The notes under the pieces were generated by a model. That model searched no databases. It had not been told where the DNA came from and saw only the letters and a program-made list of their open reading frames with translations. From Hysterangium stoloniferum (Eukaryota > Basidiomycota > Agaricomycetes > Hysterangiales > Hysterangiaceae), in NCBI GenBank assembly GCA_015178975.1, contig WHVD01000037.1, positions 1 to 64,000 on the forward strand: a stretch of DNA of 64,000 nt. The letters run 5' to 3'. The translations under genes and the position numbers were made by a program. This document shows, one piece after another, positions 10,256 to 21,278 of this stretch (positions are counted from its first letter, which is position 1; each line of letters opens with the position of its first letter).

Positions 10256-11083
10256 GGCCAGACTGGAAATTGAACCCAGTGTTACGACTGTGTCGCAACC
10301 CAATGGTCCCCGAGGTTATCGCCACCTATCAACGATTCAAGTCATCGCTCAAGTCCTCACATCAGAAACCATCAGTTTCCTGACGCTGATGTATGCTTCA
10401 CGGTGATCAAACTCCATTTATGCCCCCATCAAAATATACTCATACTATCTGGTTAAACTCTGATACGTCCCTTTCCATTATGATGATCTGTTCTACTCTA
10501 TGTTTCACACATGTCTAAAAATACTTGTAACTCTCAGACTCTTTCCTTTTCTCGTAATCCTGCTCTCGGTTAATGTACAGCCTCCGAACTAATTGTAACC
10601 TTCCCATTCCTAGTCAAGCTTATTTGTCAATACTGCTTTCCGCTCTTCTCCTAGTTAGTGTTTTTTAGACGCCTGATATTTGTATATGAACCTGCTGTAG
10701 TTGTATGTAGTTACTAGGCAATCAGAATATCGACTCAGAATACCCTCTTATGCCTATAGAAATCTCATATTAAGTCTTCCACTTTCCACCTTCGTGTGCG
10801 CTCACCCCCTCTCGGTCCCCAACCCCTTGGCCCAACACTCGGCTTATCCCTCGATTCTGATCGGTAGTTTCACTGAGAGGTATTCATTAGGACTAGTCTT
10901 CACCTGCCCAAAATTTAAGGACACCTGACGGATAACTGTGAGGGCACAGTACATAAGCTGAAGCCAATTCCTTCTAATCGGTCCCCGTCGGTCCACCAAC
11001 ATTAGTCAGCTTTCAGTTCTTAACACCCAGGGCTTCTGCATATATAGCAAAGGTGCTACCACTACACACTACACCACCTGACC
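10256..11083 (-). pseudogene. tRNA-like sequence split by a solo LTR (pseudo-tRNA or SINE head)
   Basis: Reading the minus strand from 11083 to 11031 and continuing at 10279 to 10256, leaving out the LTR and one copy of its target duplication, gives 77 bases that fold as a tRNA. The acceptor stem has seven pairs (GGTCAGG with TCTGGCC), the D stem GTGT pairs with GCAC, the anticodon stem TTTGC with GCAGA, and the T stem CTGGG with TCCAG around a TTCAATT loop. The A-box-like TAGTGGTAGCACC and B-box-like GGTTCAATTTCC are present. Position 33 is A instead of U, so it is unlikely to be a working tRNA. The flanking minus-strand DNA past 10255 may be a SINE body. Confidence 0.6.
10280..11025 (+). 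repeat. Solo LTR of a gypsy element with 5-bp target duplication
   Basis: The 746-bp sequence starts TGTTACGACTGTG and ends TTCTTAACA. It is flanked on both sides by cccag (10275-10279 and 11026-11030), the 5-bp duplication expected of a gypsy insertion. Start, end and an internal phrase (cataagctgaagccaa, about 10955) resemble the chromovirus LTR at 4721-5275. No internal coding part remains, which is the usual result of recombination between two LTRs. Clean flanking repeats suggest it is not very old. Confidence 0.85.
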
Positions 11084-11262
11084 CTGGGAAACAATGCTAG
11101 CATTACACAAGCTAACACAAATTATACATTGTTGCTTGCCCGATCCAATGTTTTAATGGCCAAGGTTTAAATGAGCTGAAATAAATCCAAGCAGACATAC
11201 ACTAACCCTGCACCCAGAAACTTATGCAGCTCACACAGTATGAATGACAATGGTATTTATTA
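11084..11262. other. Short non-coding spacer before the LINE
   Basis: About 180 bases between the tRNA-like sequence and the target duplication of the LINE. Nothing coding or structured was recognised. Confidence 0.5.
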
Positions 11263-11277
11263 GGCAATGCATTCTTT
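11263..11277. repeat. Target-site duplication of the LINE, left copy
   Basis: The 15 bases ggcaatgcattcttt occur here and again at 18601-18615, directly beyond the two ends of the LINE. A run of T next to it (to about 11283) is the A-rich tail of the minus-strand LINE. Confidence 0.85.
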
Positions 11278-11723
11278 TTTTTTGTTTGTGCCCAGGGGGA
11301 AAACTTTCAATAAAGTTCAACTGCAGTACTGCGGGATATGTGGGGTTGACTTAGGAATTTCCTTTCACTGGACCCACTAAAAACCTCCTGTCCTCCTGAC
11401 CTTGATTGGTTCAGGGGGCTTGTCGGATAGGTGAATCTGAGACCCTTCTGATTCTCCTTCCTAGGCTCACATCACCCTTCTGGGTGTTTTTGGCAAATAA
11501 CCCGTGGGGTAGGGTATCCGTAAATGGGCCCGTTTGATATTTGGGCAATATTGTGCTGTTGGAGTCTTTTTCTTTTTGAAGTTCTTTTCTACCTGCCCTT
11601 AAGTAGGGCTATATGTCTTCTCCAGTTGAACTTATTTGCAGTTTGTTTTCTTCTATTTTTAGTAAGGTACCTTTGTACCATCTTTTTGTGAATTTTTCTG
11701 TTTCTGTCTCTCTTTTTGATTTT
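11278..11723 (-). other. LINE 3' untranslated region
   Basis: About 445 bases between the ORF2 stop and the A-rich tail. It contains a GGCTCA-rich, moderately GC-rich stretch and no reading frame; in LINEs this region is recognised by the reverse transcriptase. Confidence 0.6.
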
Positions 11724-14700
11724 TTACCGTAGTGCATGGTCATTTGCCAGAGGTCTTTTTAAGTTTTTCAGTGTTTCAGAGATCCATCTTTCTTTTATTT
11801 CTCCTATTGTAACTTCCATTCCTTCTATTACTCTCTGATTTCTAATTTTCCAAATAAACCAAGCTGTGTTACAGACTAGCCATTGGTATTTCTCACTTAG
11901 GGTGTTATTCTCAGGGATTCTTACACATCCTACACCCATTATAGTGTTGATGGACGGTTCTATCCAATTTACTTCATTTTTGTTGGTCTTATGCCAAAGT
12001 TCTTCTGTCATTTTCCATAACAATTGACTTTGGTTTTCCTGACAATCTATTATGATGTGGTTGATTGTTTCAATCATGTTACATTTTCCACATTTTTCTC
12101 TCTTTTTCAGGTCTCCGGTCATTACTGACCAGTAGTCCCCTACTTTGATTTTTCCATGCAAGGTTTTCCAGATAAAGTCTCTTATCTTTCTTTTTACATT
12201 TAGTTTCCATATTCCAGTCCAGATTTTTTCCTCTTCTTTTATCGGGGATTTTATGTGTTTGAGTTCCTGTAAGATCTCTTTCATATTTTCTTTGGCTCTT
12301 TTCTTAGATGGGTGGAGGTTTTTCCATTCTAATATCTTTTTATAGGCTAATTTCTGGGTTATGACGCTTAAGTGTACACCATCTAATTGGGCCTTCTTAG
12401 GTATGTATAGATTGGGTGTCCACAATATTCCATTTAGCGCTCCTTCTCTCGCCAATTGGTCAGCCCTTTCATTTCCTTTGATGCCTTTATGTCCTCTAAT
12501 CCAATAGAGTTTTGTACTTTCTTGTCTGAGGTTAAGCTCATAGAGTATTTTCTTGAATAGACTTGAGTTATCAATGTCCATCCAATCTGTGTCTTCCCAG
12601 TTTTCTCTAAATAGAGTTATTCCCTTTAGGGCATACTCTGAGTCACTGTAAATCTTAATTTTTTGGTCTTTTGAGCTCATTTTTATTGCCTCTAATATTG
12701 CAACAAGTTCTCCGACTTGGTTGCTTATTTTATCGGCATTTATTTTGAGCACTTTATTCATCTCAGGGTGGTGTTTAACGTATACACCTGCTCCAGCTGA
12801 TTCTTCCACAGTTCCTTTATTAATAAAGGATCTGTCTGTGTATATTTTTAGTGTTTTCTTATTCTTATTATTGTTCTGTGATTTTCCTTTGTATAGTGGT
12901 AGGATATTCACTTTTTCTTTAGTGGAGTCTTCTTTGCAGAAGATTCTTATCATATTTTCTGCTGAGTGCTTTTCTGTCACATCTGGATTATATGTCACCC
13001 CTCTTTTTGAGGTTATGTGGTATCTCTTTCCATCTCGGGGTATGATCCAAATTATCTTTGGTCAGGGTGTGTTTTAGGGCGTTCCATTTCACAGGTATTG
13101 TATTCATTAGTTTTTCTGCCATGGTATGACATCTTTTTGGTTTTTCACAATCAAGCAGTTTTTGTGTTATGAAGTCTTCTATGTCTCCTAAGGTTCGGAT
13201 TCCATGATATTCTTTAATACACTTGGCTGATTTTTTGTTCCAAAGATATTGGTTTGTCTTATTTAGAGAACTGTGCCATAACAGTAATTTTCTCTTTATT
13301 TTATGGTCTACTTTTAGTGCATTTATTTGGATTTTGTACTTCTCTCCTACTTTGAGCATCCTTTTCAGGCTCTCAGGTAGGTCAGAGTGTTTTTCTTGTT
13401 TTGTTCTCCAGGACTGTTGTATCCAGTTTTGTTTTGACATCTCGTCATAAGATTTTATTGTGTTCTTTGTCACGTCTTTTCCTATTAGTATATCTGCCAC
13501 CCAACACCAGGTGGGTCTTTCTGTTGGCGGTTTTGAATAGGTTTTGAGCCAGATTATGTCTATAGCTTCAAGATGTGCATCTATATCAGAGATGTTAAGT
13601 CCCCCTTTTTTCTTAGGAGCAGCTGCTTCCTCTAGTGGTAACATTCCTATTTTTGCTTCGTTCCATAGAAAGTTTTTCATAAGTGTTTTTAGTTCTACCT
13701 TTATTCTTTCAGGCATACTATTTACTGTGGCCAGATACCAAGCTCTCAAGGTGACTAGTGCTTTCAGCAAAAGTTCTCTTCCCAAGTAACTTGAATGGGC
13801 TGATTTCCATTGTTTAATTATGTCAGTGCATTTATCTAGGATTTTGTCCCACTTGTCTTCTATATTAATGTCATTTCCTATCCATGCACCCAATGTTCTG
13901 ATTGCTTCCCCTTCTTTGGCAATTTTAATACCATTGGGGAGAGTGGTTTTTCCTACAATTCTAAGTTCTGCAGAACTTTTTCAGTGTTCCGATGGTCCTA
14001 TGGGTAGGATTTCAGTTTTGTTTTGGTTGAATACTGCCGTAGATGCTGAGCAAAATTGTCTAGTATATTTTGTAGGTCCGTCCATTTGTCTGATTCTCCC
14101 ATGTAGACTAGGGTATCATCAGCAAACATTTTGACTATTAGTTTTTTGTCATTGGGTAATTTAATTCCTTTTAGTTTTTTGCTTTTCCTTAGAAGGTTTG
14201 CAAGAGGTTCTATTGATAGGTCATATAGTAGACAAGACATCGGGTCTCCTTGTCTATTTCCTCTATCAACTTTATATGCTCTTCTTATTTTTCCGTTCAC
14301 CATTACATATGTCTTTGCAAACTTGTATAGTTCTTTAATAGTTTTTATTATCTGTTCTGGGAACCCGTATTTATCCAAAATTGCCCATAAATATTCATGG
14401 TCTATTTTGTCATATGCTTTTTCTTGGTCTAGACTCACTATGTATCCTTCAGTTCCTTCATTTTCTGCATATTTGGGAATAATGCTGGCGAGTCTACAAT
14501 GGTCATGTATTGATCTTCCCGGTACCAAACTGGCTTGGTCTTCATGGAGCAAATGAGGGGCTATTTTGCCTATTCTCTTTGCTATGATTTTAGTTTGTAT
14601 TTTATAGTCTGTTTCTAACAGTGTGATTGGTCTGTAGTTCTCAATTCTTGTTTTGTCATTCTTTTTATATAAAAGGGACATTATGCCTTTTGTATAGTCT

Positions 14701-16709
14701 TCTTCTGTCACTCCATACTGCTCTATGTCGTTGTAGAGATTCTTCATCAACATGGCAATGTGGACTCTTTCAGTTTCATCATCATCTTGTTTTAGCCAGT
14801 GTTTCCAGAATTCATAGGTAATACCTGATGCTCCAGGGCTAGTTCCATTTCTTGAATTTTTTAGCGCCCATGTAACTTCCTCTAAGGTAGTTTTTTGGGC
14901 CAGTATATTTTTCTGATTTTTGCTCAGACTTTCTTTAATAGTTGAGAGCATTATCTTTATGTCTTTTCATCTTTTTGACATCATTTCTGGTTTGGTTTGC
15001 AACTTTTCATGGTATTCTGTTGCTATGTCTATCATTTCTTCCATAACATTTGTCACATCATCATTTCTATCCTTAAGATTGTAAATGGTGTTACTTAGCA
15101 ACTTTTCTTTCTTAAGCCTGAACCAGTATTTTGAACATGTTTCTCCAAGGCTTACATGTCGTAGTCTTGCTGCTTCCAGCTTTCTTTCTATTTTAACTTT
15201 TTGTATCTTATTTAATTCCTTCCTGAGGGTTGGAATGTTACCTTTTGCAAGGTTCTTTTGATACCAGTTGTTGTCCTTTCTGCGTAGTATTTTGTATGCT
15301 TTATCTAGTTTTCTTAGGATGTCTTTGACATTCTTTCTTTCTTTATTTTTCATTTCTCTGTCTATTCTCTTTCCAATCAAAATGATACGTTTTTTAAGTT
15401 CGTTCCATTTTGTTTGTATATTGCAGTTTTTATTTCTGCTTTCTTCTTTCTGTTTTTCTGTTTTGTCTTTGTTTTTCTTTTCATTGTTTTTGGACCACTT
15501 TTGTAGTCTTATTAGTTCTTTTTTAGTTTCCCGGTGGAATTCCGGGTTGTTTATTATGTGATTAGGTAGTTTCCAGATTCCTCTCCCTCTCTCTGGAGAG
15601 TTTTCTTCTGTTATTTTACATGTAATGATACTATGGTCAGATAGTGTGTAATCCGCTCCTATACTCCAGTCTTTGGTCCAGGGGATTACATTCTCATTCA
15701 TGTATATTCTGTCTATTCTTGCTAGGGCTCCGGTGCCTTTTTGTTCAAACGTGAAGTTTGTTTTATCTTCATTTTCTAGTCTCCATCCGTCATGGATGGT
15801 CAACTTATTTTTAAGTTCTCTGAATGCCTTTAACACTGAGCGGTTATCTTCATGTGGTGGAAGACGGTCTCGGGGATTTTCAACTAAGTTGAAATCTCCA
15901 AGCAGGCACAGTTTTTCTTCTTTATTTATCTTAATATTTTGTAGTGTTTTAATAAAACCTATTTTTTCTTTTGTTCTGTTAGGTACATATACATTTATTA
16001 TTTGAATTCTTTCTTGGTCACCCCACTTCATAGCCAAATCTATGACTCTGTTGGGGATGGTGAATTCTACTTTTATTTCATTTTCTTTTAGTCTTAGTAA
16101 TCTTTGGTTGATGACGAATGCTACTCCTTTCTTTGCTGTTGAGTTACTATTACTAATCAACAATATCCTGGGGTAGGCATTCATTAATTTTGTCTTTTCC
16201 GTCTCATTGAGCCGGGTTTCTTGCAATGCAAGGATTCCAATGTTTTCTGTTCTTATTATCTTAATAATATATGGCCATTTTGACTGTTTGGATTTCCATT
16301 GTTTTCCTCTGATATTCCAAGAGGCAATGGTTATCCCTTGTCTTGCCCTGTTTCCTCCTTTATGATAAATGAAGTTATCCTTTGGAGTACTTGGGATTGT
16401 TGCATCTGAGTTATCCCCCAAGGGGGTCATCGCAGGGTCATTTCGGTCTCTGAAAGGGTTCTGTTCACTTGTTTCGCTACCATGTTCATGGTTGCGTTCA
16501 GTGTCGCTCTTTTGGGACTCATGTGATTCCTCAAGCTCCCTTTCAGAGACGTCACTAGAGGGGACATTCCAATCATTTGAGCCAGTACCGTTCTCAATCA
16601 CCATTTTTGTTATGTTTAATATTTGTAGTTTATTTGTAGTAGCAGTTGTTGTTTTATAGTCTTTGTTGACGCTAGCTAGGCAATCACCATTGACTTTCCA
16701 GAATGACAC
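11724..16709 (-). pseudogene. LINE ORF2: endonuclease, reverse transcriptase, RNase H
   Basis: Domains in minus-strand order: an N-terminal linker, exonuclease-endonuclease-phosphatase fold (about 16340-15610) with LALQETRLNE, LLGDFNLVENPRDR and LSDHSIITC; reverse transcriptase (about 14870-13950) with YRPITLLE, LDQEKAYDKIDHEYL, GNRQGDPMS and the catalytic KMFADDTLVYM; a thumb and linker; RNase H (about 12860-12440) with IYTDRSF, GELVAILEAI, IYSDSEYAL and RGHKGIKGNERADQLA; and a C-terminal cysteine motif (CGKCNMIETINHIIIDC). The frame is broken by one TGA codon at 14967-14969 and by frameshifts near 14050 and near 12995. The TGA lies between AGA and AAA codons and could be a former CGA. Start taken at 16709; MVIENGTG about 100 bases downstream is an alternative. 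Confidence 0.92.
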
Positions 16710-16981
16710 CTTCTGGGGATAGGTCGCCCTGAGGTTCTAAGGTTGCAGAGTGGTGTTGTCTCTGATCCGCCTTAGGCTCTTTATCGTTGTTTCTTTTTAT
16801 GATACTTTTATTATTTCTATTTATTATATAATTATGTATATTCTAGTGATTATGAGACAGGGTCTCTTTTCTTTCTAGGTTTCTCTCCACTCCAAGAAGC
16901 TAGAAAGTTTCTATTACTTTTTTGTTCCTCCATCCATTTGGTGATCTTCCAATCACTAGCGGTTGGAGGGTCTCCATCTTC

Positions 16982-18369
16982 TCACAGAAAGTTGAAGGGG
17001 CAGATTTGACATTGCATCAAGCAGTTGCTGAATTTATGGTTATGCTTCACACAGGCCATACAAAATGGACCCTCGTCGAGTATCCATTTTGAGTTAGGGA
17101 CTCTGATTTGGTTGTTGGGGATGAAAACCAGTGATAATAGAGGTGTTTCAGGAAATGAGAGGAACTGTATTGTTACTTCCCATTCCTTGTCTTCCCTTTC
17201 GTTCGGCTCTTTGATCTCCATAGATTCAATCACCACTCTTTGGTTTTTATCGTCTTTAAAGACAGTGGCTAGGTTCGCCATTAAGGACGTCTTTATGACT
17301 TCTTTCGACTGGGTGTTTTCTACATTCTTTAACAGCCATGTGATTTGTGGGGAGTTGAACCATGGATATGGGAGGAATTCAATGGTCCAAATTCCTCTTT
17401 TCCCTATGTATCTTGTGGCCATTATCTTGGACGCTAGGTCGATGTATATCTGTGATTCCATTGGCGAGTCTACCTGTAATATCCTTGGTAACGTCACAAT
17501 GACCCACAGGGGTTCTCTCGTTTTGTTCCCTAGTTCTCATACAGTTATCTCGTCTTCATTGTAATGGAGCTCTTTGTCTCTTTTCCTCATAAAGTATTTT
17601 ACTGCTTTCTTGAACAGTATTGTGGAATCCAGCCTCCTTCCAGGGATTCCTCCTATCTTTTTTGCTCCAAATATATGGGCTATCACCGTGACCGGTCTTA
17701 GATCATATAGGAGGTCGAATTCTGACTCGGGTAGTTTCCTTCCCAGTCGTACTAGTTCAGGGGTTGTGTTGATTATGCTCTGGTCAAAATCAATTTCTAG
17801 TGCCCACTTGTCTTCTTTCAAGGGGTTTATTCCTTGTTGGAATCGGGTTGGGTGCAGTCTGTCCACTAGGATGCTGTGTGTCTCGGGGGTTCTCTTCATC
17901 CCCGAGGTGTGCTGTGATGACCCCTGGTCTTTGTTCTCCGTTAGGAGATCTCTGACACTGCATACATCTGTTTCTTCCTCTAGATCTCTCCTTGACCTTT
18001 TCCTTGACGGTAGAGGTTTTATCGGTAGAGATCTATTTGGTTCTACCGCTTGCTGCTCAGTGAGTAGCGGTTGTTCTAGTTGTGGTGATTGTGCTAGAGG
18101 CATTGTTTGCTCTAGGGGTGTCATTATCCTGACATGGGTCTGTGGCATTGTTATCCCCATTAAAGGCGGTGGGATGTTCACCCTTGCCAACTGGGGTGTT
18201 TCCGTCTCAACTGGGAGTTGAGGGGTCTTTACCCCTACTGGGGCAGAGGTGTTTGTGTAGTCATTTCCGTCTCTGTGTCTTTGATTAATTCTGTGTCTGA
18301 ATTAATATATTCTGTGGATTTAAAACTCGATCTAGTTTTTCTACGCTTTGAGTTAGACGATCTGGTCAT
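16982..18369 (-). pseudogene. LINE ORF1, zinc-knuckle gag-like protein
   Basis: The first reading frame of the LINE starts at an ATG at 18369 with a basic N-terminus (MTRSSNSKRRKTRSS). It continues through a Ser/Thr/Pro-rich part and a globular middle, and ends with CMACVKHNHKFSNC, a CX2CX4HX4C zinc knuckle, near 17000-17040. Such proteins bind the element RNA. Two breaks are visible: a frameshift near 18240 and a TGA codon at 17537-17539. About 270 bases separate it from ORF2. Confidence 0.8.
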
Positions 18370-18600
18370 CTGTGTTGTTTTTCTTAATTTTGTGCCCGAG
18401 GGCTACTGTTTTAAATTATTTTATTATTTTCTTTCTTTCTATATTTTCTCAGGCTCCTAGTCTCCCGATGAAGTCAAGTGTTTGACTGTTTCGTAGGGAT
18501 ATCTAGTGCTCTAACTTCTTGCACTGCGGGATTTAGCCATTCTGTTTTTTAGAATGTTCACCCTTTCGCCACGCTGAGGCACCCGAAGTGTCCTAAAAGG
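18370..18600 (-). other. LINE 5' untranslated region
   Basis: About 230 bases between the outer target duplication and the ORF1 start. It begins CCCCTTTTAGGACACTTCGGG on the minus strand. No frame is seen; in Tad-type LINEs an internal promoter would lie here. Confidence 0.5.
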
Positions 18601-18615
18601 GGCAATGCATTCTTT
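18601..18615. repeat. Target-site duplication of the LINE, right copy
   Basis: Second copy of ggcaatgcattcttt, identical over 15 bases to 11263-11277. Confidence 0.85.
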
Positions 18616-18958
18616 CAACATCTAAACCTCATAATTTAATGTATTTTTTTTTCGGTGCGTGGGAGGTGCGCGGCATTTTCTGGTGGCCCATATGCGGAGA
18701 GGCCTCTGTCCTTCTAATTCTCCGAGTAATCCGTCGGGGGGTATAAAAAAGAGGGAATATTATTATAATTTACTCAGTATGTAGCATGTATTTAGAAACC
18801 GTGACCTTCTTATTTCGAAAAATTGCAGCGAAATATCAGACCAGACGTTCTTTGCTCGGAACCATCGCATGGCTTGCTGCTGTGCCGGAAACGCTTAGCG
18901 TACTAAAGGCTCTCAAGTTTGAAGCTCCTGAGAATATAGTTATTGAATTTATAGCAGG
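18616..18958. other. Intergenic stretch, small unassigned ORF
   Basis: A 64-codon plus-strand frame at 18786-18980 (starting MYLETVTFLFRKIAAKYQ) is not recognised and overlaps the end of the minus-strand gene that follows. A TATA-like ggtataaaaaag lies at about 18740. Nothing else was seen. Confidence 0.3.
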
Positions 18959-20700
18959 CTACATCCTGCCAAGCCTTTGATATACGTCAGAGGTATATAT
19001 GCATATCAATATAATACGCCAAGGTATCACTATCACCATCCACACTTCAGCTAGCTGGCGTTTCCCTCTCGTAGATCTACCCATCGGTGCAACAGTGTTG
19101 CACGCAAGGCTTTGATCTGCATCAGGTATAAACATCATCTCCGAAATTCCTCGTGATGATGGATCGCACACGCTGGTTTGTTGCCGCGACAAATTCTGAT
19201 TCGCCCGTGGTGTTTGTCGCGACCTGATTTCGTAATGCATGTTGTTCTCGGAGATCAAGAAGAAATCTAGCGATGACGATACAGGCCAAACTGGGGAGGA
19301 AAACTCGTCATTGATTTATGAAGACGTGCAAGGAATCTTGGACTGACGGGAGTGGGAGAGGGTCTGCAATATTTTTGATAGATATCTGAAATGAAGTTAG
19401 TATGATAGGGAGCGACGAACAAGGTTCTCAAGCACTTGTGGTATCTTTTACCAATATTTCATTAAAATCGAATGAAATCGAAAGGAACACAACGCACGAT
19501 AGCGAATACAACGACGGTTGACTCGGCAAGTGCAACAATTCTTAAAATAGAGGAAAATGAGGGAGTAGTACCAATGATGAGCGAATTGGGACAAACATGA
19601 AATAAAATAATCCTGTTAATATATGCTCGGTAAGTTCTCATTATGCTTATCGCAACACTGAGCCCACCGTTTCCAAGCACAAGACGTGTTGTGCTATTAT
19701 CTGGTATATTGTTGAAGCCGCCAACCTTAATGACTCCAATAGTGCGATAGAATGTAATCCCAGCCACAATTACATCAAAGAGTAGCCTGGATGCCGCAGA
19801 GGCTACAGCCCCTTTAGCAATATCTCAGCAGGATAGGACATCCGATGAAATAAAAATAATACATCTGCAAATGTATAGTATCATTTTAATATGGTTCATC
19901 AGGTAATCCGACAAGACAAGCACACACATATGCGAATTAACCACCGAATGTCCAGGACTGGTGCAAGACAGAGGCCCTTCTTGAGCCTTGTAAAGGACAT
20001 TTCGTTAGCACTTAACTTAAATCCAATCTCTTTTATCACAGGAAGAGTACTCACGGAATCTAACACAATTATTATTATCCCAAGAAATACCAGGAGACAG
20101 AGGATAGCTTGGTCGGCGTTACAAATGGCATACGTTCGAGCCACAAAAACAACTGTTGAACCGTCTTAGATTGTATATTATGCTAAGATCACCCAAGGGC
20201 TTACCTATAATTGCCGTTCGTGCGACAATTTGCAGTGCGAAGAGAAATTTCAACCAGTCAGCGCATCTAGTAGAAATCCGTCTGGTAAATCACGGCTCTA
20301 TGTATAAATGCATAAATATCAACCCTGAGCTTTTCGGATTCACAACTAGTTCGAATAGCACCAGGCCAGCAGCCAGATACCGTATCAGATAGTACAGAAA
20401 AGTAGAAAGTTGTAGCTTCGGGCGCCATATCAGTTCAACTTCGCGAGACAACGTGAGGAGCCAATCATAGCCAGATATTGCTGAGTTAATGGTCATGGGA
20501 GTGTTCGAAGTGAGGTTTGCCAAATAAGCTCGCCTAGAATACATGTCAAAACATATCGAAAAGCCAATCTATGAAAAACAAGTAAGAGAGACAAATGAAT
20601 CAATTGGAATGCTCGACATACTGCTCGTTGGCAGCCCTGACCATTGCATCATATGCAACATACATTGTCGGCTGGAAGCCAGTTTGAATACTGCTGAACA
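18959..20700 (-). CDS. DUF6533-type multi-pass membrane protein, possibly decayed
   Basis: A basidiomycete membrane protein family with an N-terminal DUF6533 domain and several membrane spans; its function is unknown. The domain is seen at about 20490-20320 as SGYDWLLTLSREVELIWRPK followed by a hydrophobic span with YYLIRYLAAG. Further exons give WLKFLFALQIVARTAII (near 20230), then ARTYAICNADQAILCLLVFL with a long hydrophobic segment (about 20145-20050), then VAGITFYRTIGVIKVGG (about 19770-19710), and a polar C-terminal tail at 19258-18959. An intron with GTAAGC and an AG acceptor fits at about 20155-20210. The start is not resolved (20600-20730). I could not join all exons cleanly, so it may be a pseudogene. 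Confidence 0.6.
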
Positions 20701-20739
20701 AGTCGAGGGAGAAATGAAAACAAGGATTCTCCACATATG

Positions 20740-21278
20740 ATGGTTTATGACCCTTATAAAAAGCTTGATTTATTTCGTGACCCTTATCTCTCTTAATTTG
20801 TTGACACCACGCTTAAACCACAACAGCATACACATGGGAAAATTTCCACGAAATACTCACACAAAGTCCAATTATATCCCCAATAAGTCAGGGTACTTTT
20901 CGCCTATAACCAATATTATGAAACGTAGCAACAGATGTCGATTGACATGTTGCGTTGTCACCGGCAAGCGCGTCATGGTAAAACATACGCAGCATAAGTA
21001 GCGCTGGTGAAGAACAGCATGACTCGCCAATAAAGCAAGTGACTGCAACTATTAGTTTTCCGGCATGACTGGGTGGCCAACGTCTATCGTTGAAACATTA
21101 GAAGAGCCTTGTACTCAACAGCGCCACTGCACGAGCGTTGCCTAGCTGGTAGAGGCTTATATAAGTGGCAAGTATTGGTGACACCGTGACATCGTCTGAC
21201 CTTCACCAAGTAGTAACGTCCATAGACGACAAAGGACTTTGTCGAGGCTCAGAGAAACGATTAGGACAGTGAAGTTCG
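20740..21278. other. Intergenic region upstream of the DCAF7-like gene
   Basis: About 540 bases with no frame of note. It is the space between the divergent DUF6533 gene (minus) and the WD40 gene (plus), so it should hold both promoters. A TATA-like ttatataag lies at about 21157. Confidence 0.4.

Larger units (their letters stand above)
11278..18600 (-). mobile_element. Tad1-like LINE (APE, RT, RNase H), 7.3 kb, 5' end at 18600
   Basis: A non-LTR retrotransposon on the minus strand with two reading frames: ORF1 (zinc-knuckle protein, about 18369-16982) and ORF2 (endonuclease, reverse transcriptase, RNase H, about 16709-11724), then a 3' untranslated region and a short A-rich tail. Target duplications of 15 bp flank it, so the copy is bounded on both sides and appears close to full length. 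ORF2 with an apurinic-type endonuclease plus RNase H is typical of the Tad1 group in fungi. The coding strand is strongly A-rich, unlike the neighbouring host genes. Few breaks are seen: two in ORF1 and three in ORF2. Confidence 0.93.

Noticed and set aside
15268-15561. Phe/Leu/Ser-rich plus-strand frames across the LINE (also 12145-12345, 12721-13077, 14131-14556)
   Set aside because: They are complements of the A-rich LINE coding strand and carry no independent signal.
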